The notes: generated by a model not told the origin, from the letters alone. A DNA stretch of 64,000 bases from Methylobacterium planeticum (GCF_008806345.1 NZ_VZZJ01000016.1:57472-121471), one strand, 5' to 3'. Numbered from the stretch's first letter, positions 41,829 to 52,004 are shown. A program made the numbers and translations.

Positions 41829-42054
41829 CGGGGCCAGTCTTCGCCAAAAGCTTGGGGATTCGCCAGCGTTCGAGCCGGCTCCTCCACACGATTGCCGGGT
41901 TTGCGTGGCCCTTTCGACGCGGATTGGTGTGTTTTTCGTGGCCGCCCGACATCACCCTGTCCGGAAAGGTCCACCCACCGTGAACCATGCGCTTGACGGC
42001 GTGCGGGCCGGGACACCACCACCGTGGCAACGACCCGAACAGTGGAAGCCCGCG

Positions 42055-42282
42055 ATGCGCCTCAAGCCCCTCCGTCTCGTTCTCCTCGCCTCGGCCCTGT
42101 CCGGCGGGCTCGCCGCCTGCAGCAGCGTCGATGGCCCCGACAGCCGCAGCGGCCTGTCCGAGACCTTCAACACCGACAATTACCGCCGCTCGAACGACAC
42201 CAACGGCACCCAGACCCGCCGCGACGTGAACCGCCTCTACACGCAGCCCTCGCTGCCCTCGATCGCCAACCGGGGCTACTGA
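42055..42282 (+). CDS. Small putative lipoprotein (75 aa)
   Basis: Predicted lipoprotein of 75 residues: signal with lipobox LAAC (about residues 17-20, LLASALSGGLAAC), then a polar mature region SSVDGPDSRSGLSETFNTDNYRRSNDTNG with no fold evident. ATG 42055 follows GTGGAAG. It converges with the next gene across 71 bases. Its location beside envelope genes fits an outer-membrane or periplasmic role. Function unknown. Confidence 0.68.
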   Translation: MRLKPLRLVLLASALSGGLAACSSVDGPDSRSGLSETFNTDNYRRSNDTNGTQTRRDVNRLYTQPSLPSIANRGY

Positions 42283-42353
42283 GCGGGGGAGGGGGCCGGC
42301 CACGCGCCATAAAGGCCGACGCCGTCCCGAAGCCTCGCGCCCGACCCAGCGCC

Positions 42354-43427
42354 TCAGCGCTTGGCCAGCGCGTCCGCGAAGGCGATGATCCGGTTGCGGG
42401 CATAGGTCGGCAGGCCGGCGCTGATCGAGGTGCCGGTGTTGAAGCTCGAATTGCCCATCAGAACCTGCGCGGGCAGGAGGTTCTTGAGGACCGGCACCCG
42501 GGCGTATTCGGCCTTGCGGTCGAGGACGTCGGCCTTGATGGCGAGCGCCATGTAGGTCGTCACCACGGTCTTGGTCGGGTCGCCCGGCATCGGCTGGAAC
42601 ACCGCCAGGAACTTGCCGAAGCGCAGGATCTGGTTGACCCAGAAGATCGTCTGCTCCAGCCCGCCCGTCACCGTGGTGTCGATCCTGGTGAGGCCGGAGA
42701 GCGCCGCCGCCTCGGCGGGCGCGAGCGTGCGCATCTCGCTCTGGAACGAGACGAACTCGGCGATCTTCTTGGCTCCCCCCTCCTCGAGCTTGTTGGCGAG
42801 CTTCACTCCGAGCGGCAGCTTGCCCTCGAGGTCGTAGCGCGACTCGATGCAGACGGTGCCGGCCGGCCCGCACCAGGGCCGGTCGGGGCGCCTGGCGAAG
42901 GCTGCCTGCGGGTCCTTGGTCGGCGTGGCCTCGGCGGGCGCCAGCGCCTTGTGCTTGATCGCCGGATCCATCGCCTGGACGAAGCCGAGATTGGCGAATG
43001 CCGAGAGGTCGATCGCCTCCGGCGGCCGCGCCACCACGAAGCGTCCCTCCGCGACGTAGACCTTGAGGGTCTCGTGCCGGGCCTTCGCGACGCCGTTCAC
43101 CGTGACCGTGTAGTCGGGCTCCTTGTAGCCCGGATAGGGCGCGAGGGCGGCGGCCTCCCCCGGCCGGGTGCGGCTCCAGTCGAGATAGGGCACGAGGCCG
43201 TTCTCGGGCACGGCCGGCTGGTCGCGATGATCGGTGAACAGCACCGTGCCGGGCTTCAGGGTCGCGGGATCCACGCCCTCGACGGAGGCGACCTCGCGGA
43301 TGCGCTCCGAGCCCGGCCCGGCCTGCTGCGCCATGCCGGGCGCCGGCGCCTGGGCGCGGACCGGGGCCGCGGACAGGACGCCCGCCGCGAGCGCAAGGGC
43401 CAGGGTCGCCGAAAGCTGCGTTTGCAC
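42354..43427 (-). CDS. Large secreted protein of unknown function (357 aa)
   Basis: Exported protein of 357 residues. Signal peptide about 1-25 (TLALALAAGVLSAAPVRAQ), then a folded region with PGTVLFTDHRDQPAVPENGLVPYLDWSR and GKLPLGVKLANKLEEGGAKKIAEFVSFQSEMR. A hydrophobic C-terminal part includes LEQTIFWVNQILRFGKFLAVF and ends in NRIIAFADALAKR. Two cysteines in WCGPAGTVCIESRYD could pair. I do not recognise a family. GTG 43427 is used, directly before QTQLSATL. It lies 46 bases downstream of the penicillin-binding protein gene on the same strand, so cotranscription is possible. Confidence 0.72.
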   Translation of the reverse strand: MQTQLSATLALALAAGVLSAAPVRAQAPAPGMAQQAGPGSERIREVASVEGVDPATLKPGTVLFTDHRDQPAVPENGLVPYLDWSRTRPGEAAALAPYPGYKEPDYTVTVNGVAKARHETLKVYVAEGRFVVARPPEAIDLSAFANLGFVQAMDPAIKHKALAPAEATPTKDPQAAFARRPDRPWCGPAGTVCIESRYDLEGKLPLGVKLANKLEEGGAKKIAEFVSFQSEMRTLAPAEAAALSGLTRIDTTVTGGLEQTIFWVNQILRFGKFLAVFQPMPGDPTKTVVTTYMALAIKADVLDRKAEYARVPVLKNLLPAQVLMGNSSFNTGTSISAGLPTYARNRIIAFADALAKR

Positions 43428-43473
43428 GTCTCGAGCCTCAGGAGTGATGGGCAAGGGAAAGGGAGACGGCGGC

Positions 43474-46400
43474 TCAGTAGCGCGGATCGTCGCCGAACAG
43501 GTAGTCCGGGTCGCGCCGGCGGGGCCGCGGCCACTCGTCGTCGCCGAAGGGCGAGCGGCTGGTCTGGCCCGGCCACGGCTGGTAGCCGTCGAGGTCGCCC
43601 TGGGCCCGGCGGCTGCGCTGCCCCTGCGGCCGCCGCTCGCCGAAGGGATCGAGGAGGTCGGGCTCGGGCACGCGGTTGCCGTAGACGTCGCCCGCCACGT
43701 CGGCGCCCTGCTCGGCGCCGAGGCCCGCATCGCCGTCCCCGGCGTCGGGCCGCATGGCGTAGAGGGTCTCGCGGGGCACGAGGCGGAACTGGGTGTCGGC
43801 CATGCGGCCGTCCCCCTGCGTGCGGAAATGCTCCAGGAAGCCGCCGCCCGCGACGCGCTCGCCGCTGCGGGCATCGATCGGCAGGTCGATCAGGAAGCGC
43901 CGGGCCTCCTGCGAAGGCGGGGCGAGCGGCGTCTTGCCGATGCCGTTGGCCCAGGCCGCCTGCAGGATCTGTCCGGCGATCGGCACGGAGACGTGGCCGC
44001 CGGTCTGGCCGCGCCCGAGGGTGCGCCGCGTGCCGTCCGCGTTGTCGTAGCCGACCCAGATCACGATGGTGATCTCGTTGGTGAAGCCCGCGAACCACGC
44101 GTCGTTCTCGTTCTCCGAGGTTCCGGTCTTGCCCGCGATGTAGGGGGCGAAGCGCGCGAGCGCCGCGGCGGTGCCGTGGCTCGTCACACCCTGCAGCATG
44201 GTCTTGAGCTGGTAGAAGGCGACCCGGTCGGCAGAGGCGATCCGCGCCGGCTCGCGGGCGGCGCGGGCGTAGACGGGCTTCCCGTCCCGCTCGATCGCCT
44301 CCAGGGCGTAGGGCGTCGGGCGCGCGCCCTCGTTGGCCACCGCGGCGTAGAAGCCGGCGAGGTCGAGCATGCGCACGGGCTGCGCGCCGAGCACGAACGG
44401 GTAGTAGCGCTCGCACTCGGCGTAGATCTGGGCCTCGAGGGCGATGTCGCAGACGCGGCCGAGGCTCGCGGGCGCCTTGTCGGCGATGCCGCCCTGCAGC
44501 AGGCGCGCGGTGACGAGATTCTTCGAGAATTCAAGGCCGCGGCGCAGGGTCGTGGCACCGGAACCGCCGCCCTCGTAGTTCTTGGGCGACCACGAATCGC
44601 CGACGCCGCCGATGGGCGGCAGGGTGATGGCCGAATCCATCACGAGCGTGTTCGGCTGCAGCCCCGCATTGAGGGCGGCGAGATAGGTGAGGGGCTTCAG
44701 GGTCGAGCCGGGCTGACGCACCGCCTGGGTGACGCGGTTCAGCTGACTCACCGGGTAGGAGAATCCCCCCGCCATCGCGAGGATGCGCCCGGTGCGGTTC
44801 TCCAGCACCAGGGCCGCCCCCTGCACGCTCGGACGCACCCGGATCTCGGCGCGGGGCGTGCCCTTGCCCTCGCGCAGCTTCACCCGCACGACGTCGTAGG
44901 CCTGCAGCCTGCCCCGGGCGATGCCGGGATCGAGGCTGGCGATCCGCCCGTCGGCGAGTCCGACCTTCAGGGGCCCGCGCCCGCCCTCGAGCACCACCGC
45001 CAGCGGCCAGTGCACGTCGTAGAGGACCGGCCGCGCGCTCTCGAGCGCCCGGAGCCAGACGGGCTTCGGGGTGGCGGGCCCGGGAGCGGACGGATTCGGG
45101 GCGCCTCGCGCCGCCTTGCCCTTCGGACCCTTCGCCTCCGGCCGCGGCTCGGCCTTCGCCTCGACCCCCGTGATGGTCGGGGCCGATTGCGGGGCGGCCT
45201 CGGGGGCGGGAGCCGCGGCCGCGAGCTTGCGCACGCCGTCGGCAAGGTTGAACTCGGGCCCGGTGAAGCTCTGGCGCCCGGTCCCGCGCTCGTAGGTGGC
45301 GAGCCCGTCCTGAAGCGCGGTCTCGACCGCCCGCTGCAGCCCCGCATTGACGGTGGAGCGCACCGTGTAGGACGCGCTCGTCAGGGACTCGATCCCCCCG
45401 AAGGTGCGGGCCTCGCGGGCGAGGAAATCGACCATGTAGAACCCGGAATCCCGGCGCGCCGTCTCGATCGGCTTGAGCCCGAGATCGGCCTTGACCGCCT
45501 GCGCCATCTGCTCGTCGGTGATGGCGCCCTCCTCCTTGAGGCGCGCCAGCACGTAGGCGCGCCGCTCGCGGGCCCGGTCGGGGTACTTGTCGGGGCTGTA
45601 GAAGTTCGGGCCCTTGGGCATGCCCGCCAGAAGCGCCGCCTCGGTCAGGCTGAGCTGCCCCACGGACTTCCCGAAATAGCTGCGGGCCGCCATCTCGATG
45701 CCGTAGGCGCCGCGCCCGAGATAGATGCCGTTGAGGTAGAGGCCGAGGATCTGCGGCTTCGTCAGGATGCGCTCGAGGCGCGCCGCCACGATCATCTCCC
45801 GGATCTTGCGCTCGTAGGTGACGTCGTCGCCGACCGAGAGGTTCTTGACCACCTGCTGGGTGATGGTGGAGCCGCCTTGCGGGCGCCCCGGCGAGGCGAG
45901 GTTGCCGATGAAGGCTCGGATGACGCCGCGCTCGTCGATGCCGTGATGGCTCTCGAAGCGCTTGTCCTCGGCCGCGATGAAGGCCTTCTGGACGAGGGGC
46001 GGCACCTCGGCGATCGGCACCACGAGGCGGCGCCCGTTGGCTTCGAAGGTCTCCGAATAGGGCTTGCCGGCCCCGTCGAGGATCAGGCTCGCGCCCGGGA
46101 GCTTCGGGTCCTTCAGGGCCTCCGCGGCGGGCAGGTCGGCCGCGGCCTTGTTGTAGAAGGCGATCACCTCGGCGGCGTCGAAGGGGGAATCCTTCGGATT
46201 CTCGCCCTTGCAGAACTGCCGGTAGCTCGTGTTCAGCTCGCCGATGTCGAGCCCGTGCAGGAGCTTGGGGGCGGACGGCCCCGCCATCGTGCTGGGATCC
46301 TCCATGGCGGTCGAGATCAGCTCGTCGAGGTTGATGTCCTCGATGTCGAAAGCCTTGCGCATATGGGCGCAGCCGTCGCGCAGGATCTGCAGGACCAGGG

Positions 46401-46506
46401 GCGCGTCGGCGACGGGATCGAACTGCGTCTTCACCGCGTCCGGCCGTGTCGTCACCTGACTGAGGGTCAGGGCGGTCGCGAACAGCTTGATCAGGATGGT
46501 GTTCAT
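43474..46506 (-). CDS. Class A penicillin-binding protein (transglycosylase/transpeptidase)
   Basis: Bifunctional peptidoglycan synthase of 1010 residues. An N-terminal hydrophobic anchor (ILIKLFATALTLSQV) is followed by an unusual extension of about 120 residues rich in acidic segments. The GT51 domain has AFIAAEDKRFESHHGIDERGVI (catalytic Glu) and GGSTITQQVVKNLSVG. The transpeptidase has the SxxK serine in RQPGSTLKPLTYL and KTGTSENENDAWFAGF. An interdomain linker rich in Ala/Pro/Lys (about residues 430-500) and a C-terminal tail ending RRRDPDYLFGDDPRY are extra. ATG 46506 (MNTILIK) gives a sensible anchor. Confidence 0.93.
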   Translation of the reverse strand: MNTILIKLFATALTLSQVTTRPDAVKTQFDPVADAPLVLQILRDGCAHMRKAFDIEDINLDELISTAMEDPSTMAGPSAPKLLHGLDIGELNTSYRQFCKGENPKDSPFDAAEVIAFYNKAAADLPAAEALKDPKLPGASLILDGAGKPYSETFEANGRRLVVPIAEVPPLVQKAFIAAEDKRFESHHGIDERGVIRAFIGNLASPGRPQGGSTITQQVVKNLSVGDDVTYERKIREMIVAARLERILTKPQILGLYLNGIYLGRGAYGIEMAARSYFGKSVGQLSLTEAALLAGMPKGPNFYSPDKYPDRARERRAYVLARLKEEGAITDEQMAQAVKADLGLKPIETARRDSGFYMVDFLAREARTFGGIESLTSASYTVRSTVNAGLQRAVETALQDGLATYERGTGRQSFTGPEFNLADGVRKLAAAAPAPEAAPQSAPTITGVEAKAEPRPEAKGPKGKAARGAPNPSAPGPATPKPVWLRALESARPVLYDVHWPLAVVLEGGRGPLKVGLADGRIASLDPGIARGRLQAYDVVRVKLREGKGTPRAEIRVRPSVQGAALVLENRTGRILAMAGGFSYPVSQLNRVTQAVRQPGSTLKPLTYLAALNAGLQPNTLVMDSAITLPPIGGVGDSWSPKNYEGGGSGATTLRRGLEFSKNLVTARLLQGGIADKAPASLGRVCDIALEAQIYAECERYYPFVLGAQPVRMLDLAGFYAAVANEGARPTPYALEAIERDGKPVYARAAREPARIASADRVAFYQLKTMLQGVTSHGTAAALARFAPYIAGKTGTSENENDAWFAGFTNEITIVIWVGYDNADGTRRTLGRGQTGGHVSVPIAGQILQAAWANGIGKTPLAPPSQEARRFLIDLPIDARSGERVAGGGFLEHFRTQGDGRMADTQFRLVPRETLYAMRPDAGDGDAGLGAEQGADVAGDVYGNRVPEPDLLDPFGERRPQGQRSRRAQGDLDGYQPWPGQTSRSPFGDDEWPRPRRRDPDYLFGDDPRY

Positions 46507-46873
46507 CGAGCGGCTTGAGGCACCGGGCGGGACGCGGGAACGCGAGGCGGCCGGGAGGATCACGGCCGTGCCCTCAAATGGGGTGCACAACGCGGCTGTT
46601 TTAAGGTGCTGGCGGCCGGAGCGGCCGGCGGCTCAGCCTCGGCCCGCCGGCTGACGAACAGGCTGCGACGGACGCCGACGGGCAGCCGCGGCCGGAGGTC
46701 GGCCGCCCCGCACGGGCAAACCAATCCTGTCTCCGGCCGGGACCGGGTCCAGGCAAGCCTGAACCCCGTAAAAAGTCGGATCCCTGCCCGGCCGAGCCTG
46801 AAAAGGCGACGGTTTTGCAACCTGCGCGTTAGGAAGCGCAGCCATTCCGGCGGAGGAGCGCGCAGGGAAGCCG
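46507..46873. other. Gene-free divergent gap, 367 bases
   Basis: The gap lies between the penicillin-binding protein (minus) and the GH13 gene (plus) and must hold both promoters. I see no gene, terminator or clear repeat. GGAGGAG lies 14 bases before the GH13 ATG and a closer AGGGAAG 5 bases before it. Small Gly/Arg-rich open frames here have no plausible ribosome-binding site. Confidence 0.6.
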
Positions 46874-48541
46874 ATGATCACCGACCTCTGGTACAAGAAC
46901 GCCGTCATCTACTGCCTGTCGGTGCGCACCTTCATGGATTCGGACGGCGACGGGATCGGCGACTTCGCCGGGCTCGAGCGGCGTCTCGACTACCTGCAGG
47001 GCCTCGGGGTCACGGCGATCTGGCTGATGCCGTTCCAGCCCTCGCCGAAGAAGGACGGCGGCTACGACATCTCGGATTACTACGGAGTCGACCCGGATTA
47101 CGGCAGCCTCGGGGATTTCGTCGCCTTCACGCACGCGGCCAAGCAGCGGGGCCTGCGGGTGATCATCGACCTCGTGGTGAATCACACCTCGGACCAGCAC
47201 CGCTGGTTCCGCTCGGCGCGGGCGGACCCGGACTCGCCCTACCGGGACTGGTACGTCTGGTCGCGGGAAAAACCCGCCAATGCCGACGAGGGGATGGTGT
47301 TCCCCGGCGTGCAGAAGACGACCTGGACCCACGATGCCAAGGCCAAGGCCTATTACTTCCACCGCTTCTTCGATTTCCAGCCGGACCTCAACACTGCCAA
47401 CCCGGCGGTGATCGCCGAGATCCTGAAGATCATGGGCTTCTGGATCGAGCTCGGGGTCTCGGGCTTCCGCATGGATGCGGTGCCGTTCGTGATCGCCCGG
47501 AAGGGCGCCGACGTGAAGGGCGAGCCGGTGGAACAATTCGACCTGCTGCGCGGCTTCCGCGAGTTCCTGCAATGGCGCAAGGGCGACGCCATCATCCTGG
47601 CCGAGGCCAACATCCTGCCGCGCCAGGACCTCGACTATTTCGGGGACGACGGCGACCGCATGCACATGATGTTCAACTTCCAGGTCAACCAAGCGACGTT
47701 CTACGCGCTGGCGGCGGGCGACGGGCGCCCCCTGGTCAAGGCGATCGGCAAGACCTGGGCTCGTCCGGCCACCGCCCAGTGGGCGACCTTCCTGCGCAAT
47801 CACGACGAGCTCGATCTCGGCCGCCTGACCGAGGCGCAGCGGCGGGCGGTGTTCGCGGCATTCGGGCCCGAAGCGGACATGCAACTCTACGACAGGGGCA
47901 TCCGCCGCCGCCTCGCCCCGATGCTGCAGGGGGACCCGCGCCGGATCCGGCTCGCCTATTCGCTGATGTTCACCCTGCCGGGCACGCCGGTCCTGCGCTA
48001 CGGCGACGAGATCGGCATGGGCGACGACCTGAGCCTGAAGGAACGGGACTGCGCCCGCACGCCGATGCAGTGGACGGGCGAGGTGAATGGCGGCTTCTCC
48101 AAGGCGGAGCGGCCGGTGATGCCGGTGATCGCCGAGGGGCCCTACGGCTTCCCGCACGTCAACGTCGCCGAGCAGCGCCACGACCGGGATTCCCTGCTGA
48201 CCTGGATGCAGAGCATCATCCGCCTGCGCAAGGAAGCGCCGGAGATCGGCTGGGGCGAGATCACCGCGATCGACACGGGGGAGAACGCCGTCCTGGCCCT
48301 GCGCTACGACTGGCGCAACAACGCGGTCCTGTGCGTGCACAACCTCGCGGCGCGCCCGATCGAGGTGTCGCTCCGGACCGGCATTGCCGCGCCGGAGGGC
48401 CACCTCCTGATCGACCTCGTCACGGGCAGCCGCAGCGAGGCGACGGAGGAGGGGCGCCACACGATCTGCCTCGAGGGCTACGGCTACCATTGGTACCGGG
48501 TCGGGGGCCTCGACGCGCTGCTGCGGCGGAGCCCGACCTGA
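46874..48541 (+). CDS. treS: GH13 alpha-glucosyltransferase, trehalose-synthase-like
   Basis: Alpha-amylase family enzyme of 555 residues resembling TreS, which interconverts maltose and trehalose. (beta/alpha)8-barrel motifs are seen: VIIDLVVNHTSDQH (region I), GFRMDAVPFVI (nucleophile Asp), ILAEANILPR (acid/base Glu) and FLRNHDELDL (third carboxylate). The C-terminal beta domain runs from about residue 470. It is shorter than maltokinase-fused forms. Other GH13 activities (oligo-1,6-glucosidase) are possible; the WYKNAVIYCLSVRTFMDSDGDGIGDF opening favours TreS-like. The role is probably osmotic or glycan metabolism. Confidence 0.82.
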   Translation: MITDLWYKNAVIYCLSVRTFMDSDGDGIGDFAGLERRLDYLQGLGVTAIWLMPFQPSPKKDGGYDISDYYGVDPDYGSLGDFVAFTHAAKQRGLRVIIDLVVNHTSDQHRWFRSARADPDSPYRDWYVWSREKPANADEGMVFPGVQKTTWTHDAKAKAYYFHRFFDFQPDLNTANPAVIAEILKIMGFWIELGVSGFRMDAVPFVIARKGADVKGEPVEQFDLLRGFREFLQWRKGDAIILAEANILPRQDLDYFGDDGDRMHMMFNFQVNQATFYALAAGDGRPLVKAIGKTWARPATAQWATFLRNHDELDLGRLTEAQRRAVFAAFGPEADMQLYDRGIRRRLAPMLQGDPRRIRLAYSLMFTLPGTPVLRYGDEIGMGDDLSLKERDCARTPMQWTGEVNGGFSKAERPVMPVIAEGPYGFPHVNVAEQRHDRDSLLTWMQSIIRLRKEAPEIGWGEITAIDTGENAVLALRYDWRNNAVLCVHNLAARPIEVSLRTGIAAPEGHLLIDLVTGSRSEATEEGRHTICLEGYGYHWYRVGGLDALLRRSPT

Positions 48542-48680
48542 CCGCGGACGGGAGCGGGCCAGGACCCGGGCCGGGACTCGGGCGAGAACGTGAGCCGGGC
48601 GATTCGCACGCGCCCGCAACCCGCGTTAGAAGGGCCGATCCGCGCCCGGCAGGGCGCCTCCGAGCCCGAAAAGAGCCCCG

Positions 48681-49325
48681 ATGCCAGGCACGCCCCGCGC
48701 CGGAATCATTCCGGTCACACCCTTCCAGCAGAACTGCACCCTGATCTGGGACGAGGCCAGCAAGGTCGGCGCCGTGGTCGATCCCGGCGGCGACCTCGAT
48801 CGGATCGAGGCGGCGATTCGCGAGCAGGGCATCACCATCGAGAAGATCCTGCTGACCCACGGCCATATCGACCATGCGGGCGGCGCGGCCGAGCTGCGCG
48901 AGCGCCTCGCCGTGCCGATCGAGGGGCCGCACCAGGCCGACCGCTTCCTCCTCGATTCCCTGCCCGAGACCGGGGCCGGCTACGGCCTGCCCGGGGCCCG
49001 CGCGGTGACGCCCGATCGCTGGCTCGACGAGGGCGACGCCGTCACCGTCGGTGAACTCGCCTTCGACATCCTGCACGCCCCCGGCCATTCCCCGGGCAGC
49101 GTGGTGTTCATCAGCCGCGACGCCCGCTTCGCCCTCGTGGGCGACGTGGTGTTCAAGGGCTCGGTCGGCCGCACCGACCTGCCGGGCGGCAACCACGACC
49201 AGCTGATCCGGGCCATCAAGGAGAAGGTGCTGCCGCTCGGCGACGACATCGCCTTCATCCCCGGCCACGGGCCGACGAGCACGCTCGGCGAGGAGCGCCT
49301 GACGAACCCGTTCCTGCAGGATTGA
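48681..49325 (+). CDS. MBL-fold metallohydrolase (glyoxalase II-like)
   Basis: Metallo-beta-lactamase-fold hydrolase of 214 residues. The metal motif is THGHIDHAGGAAEL (HxHxDH, about residues 65-70), with further His ligands in APGHSPGSVVF and FIPGHGPTSTLGEE and the bridging Asp in ALVGDVVFKGSVGRTDLPGG. This GRTDLPGG pattern is typical of the YcbL/glyoxalase II-like group. Substrate unknown; a thioester such as S-lactoylglutathione is possible. ATG 48681 follows GAAAAGAGC. Confidence 0.88.
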   Translation: MPGTPRAGIIPVTPFQQNCTLIWDEASKVGAVVDPGGDLDRIEAAIREQGITIEKILLTHGHIDHAGGAAELRERLAVPIEGPHQADRFLLDSLPETGAGYGLPGARAVTPDRWLDEGDAVTVGELAFDILHAPGHSPGSVVFISRDARFALVGDVVFKGSVGRTDLPGGNHDQLIRAIKEKVLPLGDDIAFIPGHGPTSTLGEERLTNPFLQD

Positions 49326-49556
49326 GCATCCCGCCCCCCGCGCTGCCGGAGGGCGGCGCGCGGGCCGACGCCCCTAACGGGACGTTAAGGCGAAGGCTCC
49401 AGAACGAGGGATCCGGGCCGGCTCCGACAGCGCCGGAAACGATGTAATTTCAAGGCGGAACCCCTATATCAGGCGTACCGAACGAATCGCAGGCGCAGGG
49501 GCCCGTGAGACGGGCCCGAACAGCTCAAGCGAACACCCGCCTGCCCGAGGAACTTC

Positions 49557-52004
49557 ATGGCCGACAATCCGCAGACTGAACACGCCGATGCCTACGGCGC
49601 GGAATCGATCCGGGTGCTTAAGGGGCTCGACGCCGTGCGCAAGCGGCCGGGCATGTATATCGGTGACACCGACGACGGCTCCGGCCTGCATCACATGGTC
49701 TACGAGGTGGTGGACAACGCCATCGACGAGGCGCTCGCGGGTCACGCGGACCTCGTCACCGTGACCCTCAATGCCGACGGCTCCTGCACCGTCTCCGACA
49801 ACGGCCGCGGCATCCCGGTCGACATCCACAAGGAGGAGGGCGTCTCGGCGGCCGAGGTCATCATGACCCAGCTGCACGCGGGCGGTAAGTTCGACCAGAA
49901 CTCCTACAAGGTGTCCGGCGGCCTGCACGGGGTCGGCGTCTCCGTCGTCAACGCCCTGTCGCAGTGGCTGCGCCTGCGCATCTGGCGCCACGACAAGGAG
50001 CACGTGATGGAGTTCCGCCACGGCGATGCCGTGGCGCCCCTGCGCGTGCTGGGCCCCGGCAACGGCCGGCGCGGCACCGAGGTCAGCTTCCTGCCCTCGA
50101 CCGGCACCTTCACGATGATCGAGTTCGACTTCGCCACGCTGGAGAAGCGCCTGCGCGAGCTTGCCTTCCTGAACTCCGGCGTGCGCATCGTGCTCACCGA
50201 CGCGCGCCACGCCGAGCACAAGCGCGAGGAGCTCTACTACGAGGGCGGCATCGAGGCCTTCGTGCGCTACCTCGACCGCTCCCGCAAGCCGATCGAGGGC
50301 ATGACCAAGCCCCTGATGGTGCGGGCCGAGCGGGAGGGCATCCGGGTCGAGGTGGCGTTCTGGTGGAACGACTCGTTCAACGAGACCGTGCTGCCCTTCA
50401 CCAACAACATCCCGCAGCGCGACGGCGGCACCCACATGGCGGGCTTCCGCGCCGCCCTGACGCGCCAGATCACTGGCTATTCGGAAGCCTCCGGCATCGC
50501 CAAGCGCGAGAAGGTCACGCTCACGGGCGAGGATTGCCGCGAGGGCCTGACGGCGGTGATCTCCGTGCAGGTGCCGGACCCGAAATTCTCCTCGCAGACG
50601 AAGGACAAGCTGGTCTCCTCCGAGGTGCGCCCCGCCGTCGAGAACGTCCTCAACGAGGGCCTCTCGAACTGGCTCGAGGAGAACCCGGCGCAGGCGAGGG
50701 CGGTCATCGCCAAGGTGGTGCTCGCCGCCTCGGCCCGCGAGGCGGCCCGCAAGGCCCGCGAGACCGTGACCCGCAAGGGCGCCCTCGACATCGCCTCGCT
50801 GCCCGGCAAGCTCGCCGATTGCCAGGAGCGCGATCCGACGAAGTGCGAGATCCTGCTGGTGGAGGGTGATTCCGCCGGCGGCTCGGCCAAGCAGGGCCGC
50901 GACCGCACCTTCCAGGCGGTCCTGCCGCTGCGCGGGAAGATCCTCAACGTCGAGCGCGTGCGACCCGACCGGATGCTGTCCTCGGCGGAGATCGGGACGC
51001 TGATCACGGCGCTGGGTGCCGGCATCGGGCGCTCCTCGACGGACCGCGAGGGCTTCAACCCGGAAAAGCTGCGCTACCACCGCATCATCATCATGACGGA
51101 TGCGGACGTGGACGGCTCGCACATCCGCACCCTGCTCCTGACTTTCTTCTTCCGGCAGATGCCGGAGCTGATCGAGCGCGGGCACCTCTACATCGCCCAG
51201 CCGCCGCTCTACAAGGCCGAGCGCGGCCGCAGGCAGCTCTACCTCAAGGACGAGCGGGCGCTCGAGGATTACCTGATCGACCAGGGCATCGAGGGCGCCA
51301 GCCTGCGGCTCGCCTCCGGCACGGAATTCGCCGGGGACCAGCTCAAGGTGCTGGTCGACGAGGCCCGGGTCTTCCGCGGCATCCTGCACGGGCTGCACAC
51401 CCGCTACGACCGCTCCGTGGTCGAGCAGGCCGTGATCGCGGGCGCCCTGCGGCCGGAAGCGGCCGAGAACCCCGGCGAGGCCGAGGTCCTGGCCGCCATG
51501 ACGGCCAAGCGCCTCGACACGATCGCGGACGAGATCGAGCAGGGCTGGGAGGGCGAGGCGCGGGAGGGCGGCTACGTCCTCAGCCGGACCCTGCGCGGCG
51601 TGCGGCAGGTCTCGGCCCTCGATGCCTCGCTCATCGCCTCCCAGGAGGCACGCCGCCTCGCCGACCGGGCCGATGCCCTGCGGGAGATCTACGGCGAGTC
51701 CGTCACGCTCGCCCGCAAGGGCGACGAGACGGTGCTGCACGGCCCCGTCGGCCTGTTCGAGGCCGTGATGGCCTTCGGCCGCAAGGGCCTGCAGCTCCAG
51801 CGCTACAAGGGCCTCGGCGAGATGACCGCCCAGCAGCTCTGGGAGACCACCCTCGACCGGGACGTGCGCTCGCTCCTGCAGGTCAAGGTCAAGGACACGA
51901 CCGATGCGGACGACCTCTTCGTGAAGCTGATGGGCGACGTGGTGGAGCCCCGCCGCGAATTCATCCAGGAGAACGCGCTGAGCGTCGCCAACCTCGACGT
52001 CTGA
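49557..52004 (+). CDS. gyrB: DNA gyrase subunit B
   Basis: ATPase subunit of gyrase, 815 residues, which drives negative supercoiling with GyrA. The GHKL domain starts with IRVLKGLDAVRKRPGMYIGDTDDGSGLHHMVYEVVDNAIDEAL (catalytic Glu and Asn box), followed by DNGRGIPVDIH. The TOPRIM part has VEGDSAGGSAKQGRDR (about residue 436) and MTDADVDGSHIRTLLL (about 513), with the C-terminal RYKGLGEMTAQQLWETTLD. The ATG is at 49557. A 231-base leader region precedes it. Confidence 0.97.
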   Translation: MADNPQTEHADAYGAESIRVLKGLDAVRKRPGMYIGDTDDGSGLHHMVYEVVDNAIDEALAGHADLVTVTLNADGSCTVSDNGRGIPVDIHKEEGVSAAEVIMTQLHAGGKFDQNSYKVSGGLHGVGVSVVNALSQWLRLRIWRHDKEHVMEFRHGDAVAPLRVLGPGNGRRGTEVSFLPSTGTFTMIEFDFATLEKRLRELAFLNSGVRIVLTDARHAEHKREELYYEGGIEAFVRYLDRSRKPIEGMTKPLMVRAEREGIRVEVAFWWNDSFNETVLPFTNNIPQRDGGTHMAGFRAALTRQITGYSEASGIAKREKVTLTGEDCREGLTAVISVQVPDPKFSSQTKDKLVSSEVRPAVENVLNEGLSNWLEENPAQARAVIAKVVLAASAREAARKARETVTRKGALDIASLPGKLADCQERDPTKCEILLVEGDSAGGSAKQGRDRTFQAVLPLRGKILNVERVRPDRMLSSAEIGTLITALGAGIGRSSTDREGFNPEKLRYHRIIIMTDADVDGSHIRTLLLTFFFRQMPELIERGHLYIAQPPLYKAERGRRQLYLKDERALEDYLIDQGIEGASLRLASGTEFAGDQLKVLVDEARVFRGILHGLHTRYDRSVVEQAVIAGALRPEAAENPGEAEVLAAMTAKRLDTIADEIEQGWEGEAREGGYVLSRTLRGVRQVSALDASLIASQEARRLADRADALREIYGESVTLARKGDETVLHGPVGLFEAVMAFGRKGLQLQRYKGLGEMTAQQLWETTLDRDVRSLLQVKVKDTTDADDLFVKLMGDVVEPRREFIQENALSVANLDV

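Noticed and set aside
43234..46518. Long plus-strand open frame (1094 codons) opposite the penicillin-binding protein
   Set aside because: The minus strand has complete catalytic motifs. This frame has none and a shadow composition.
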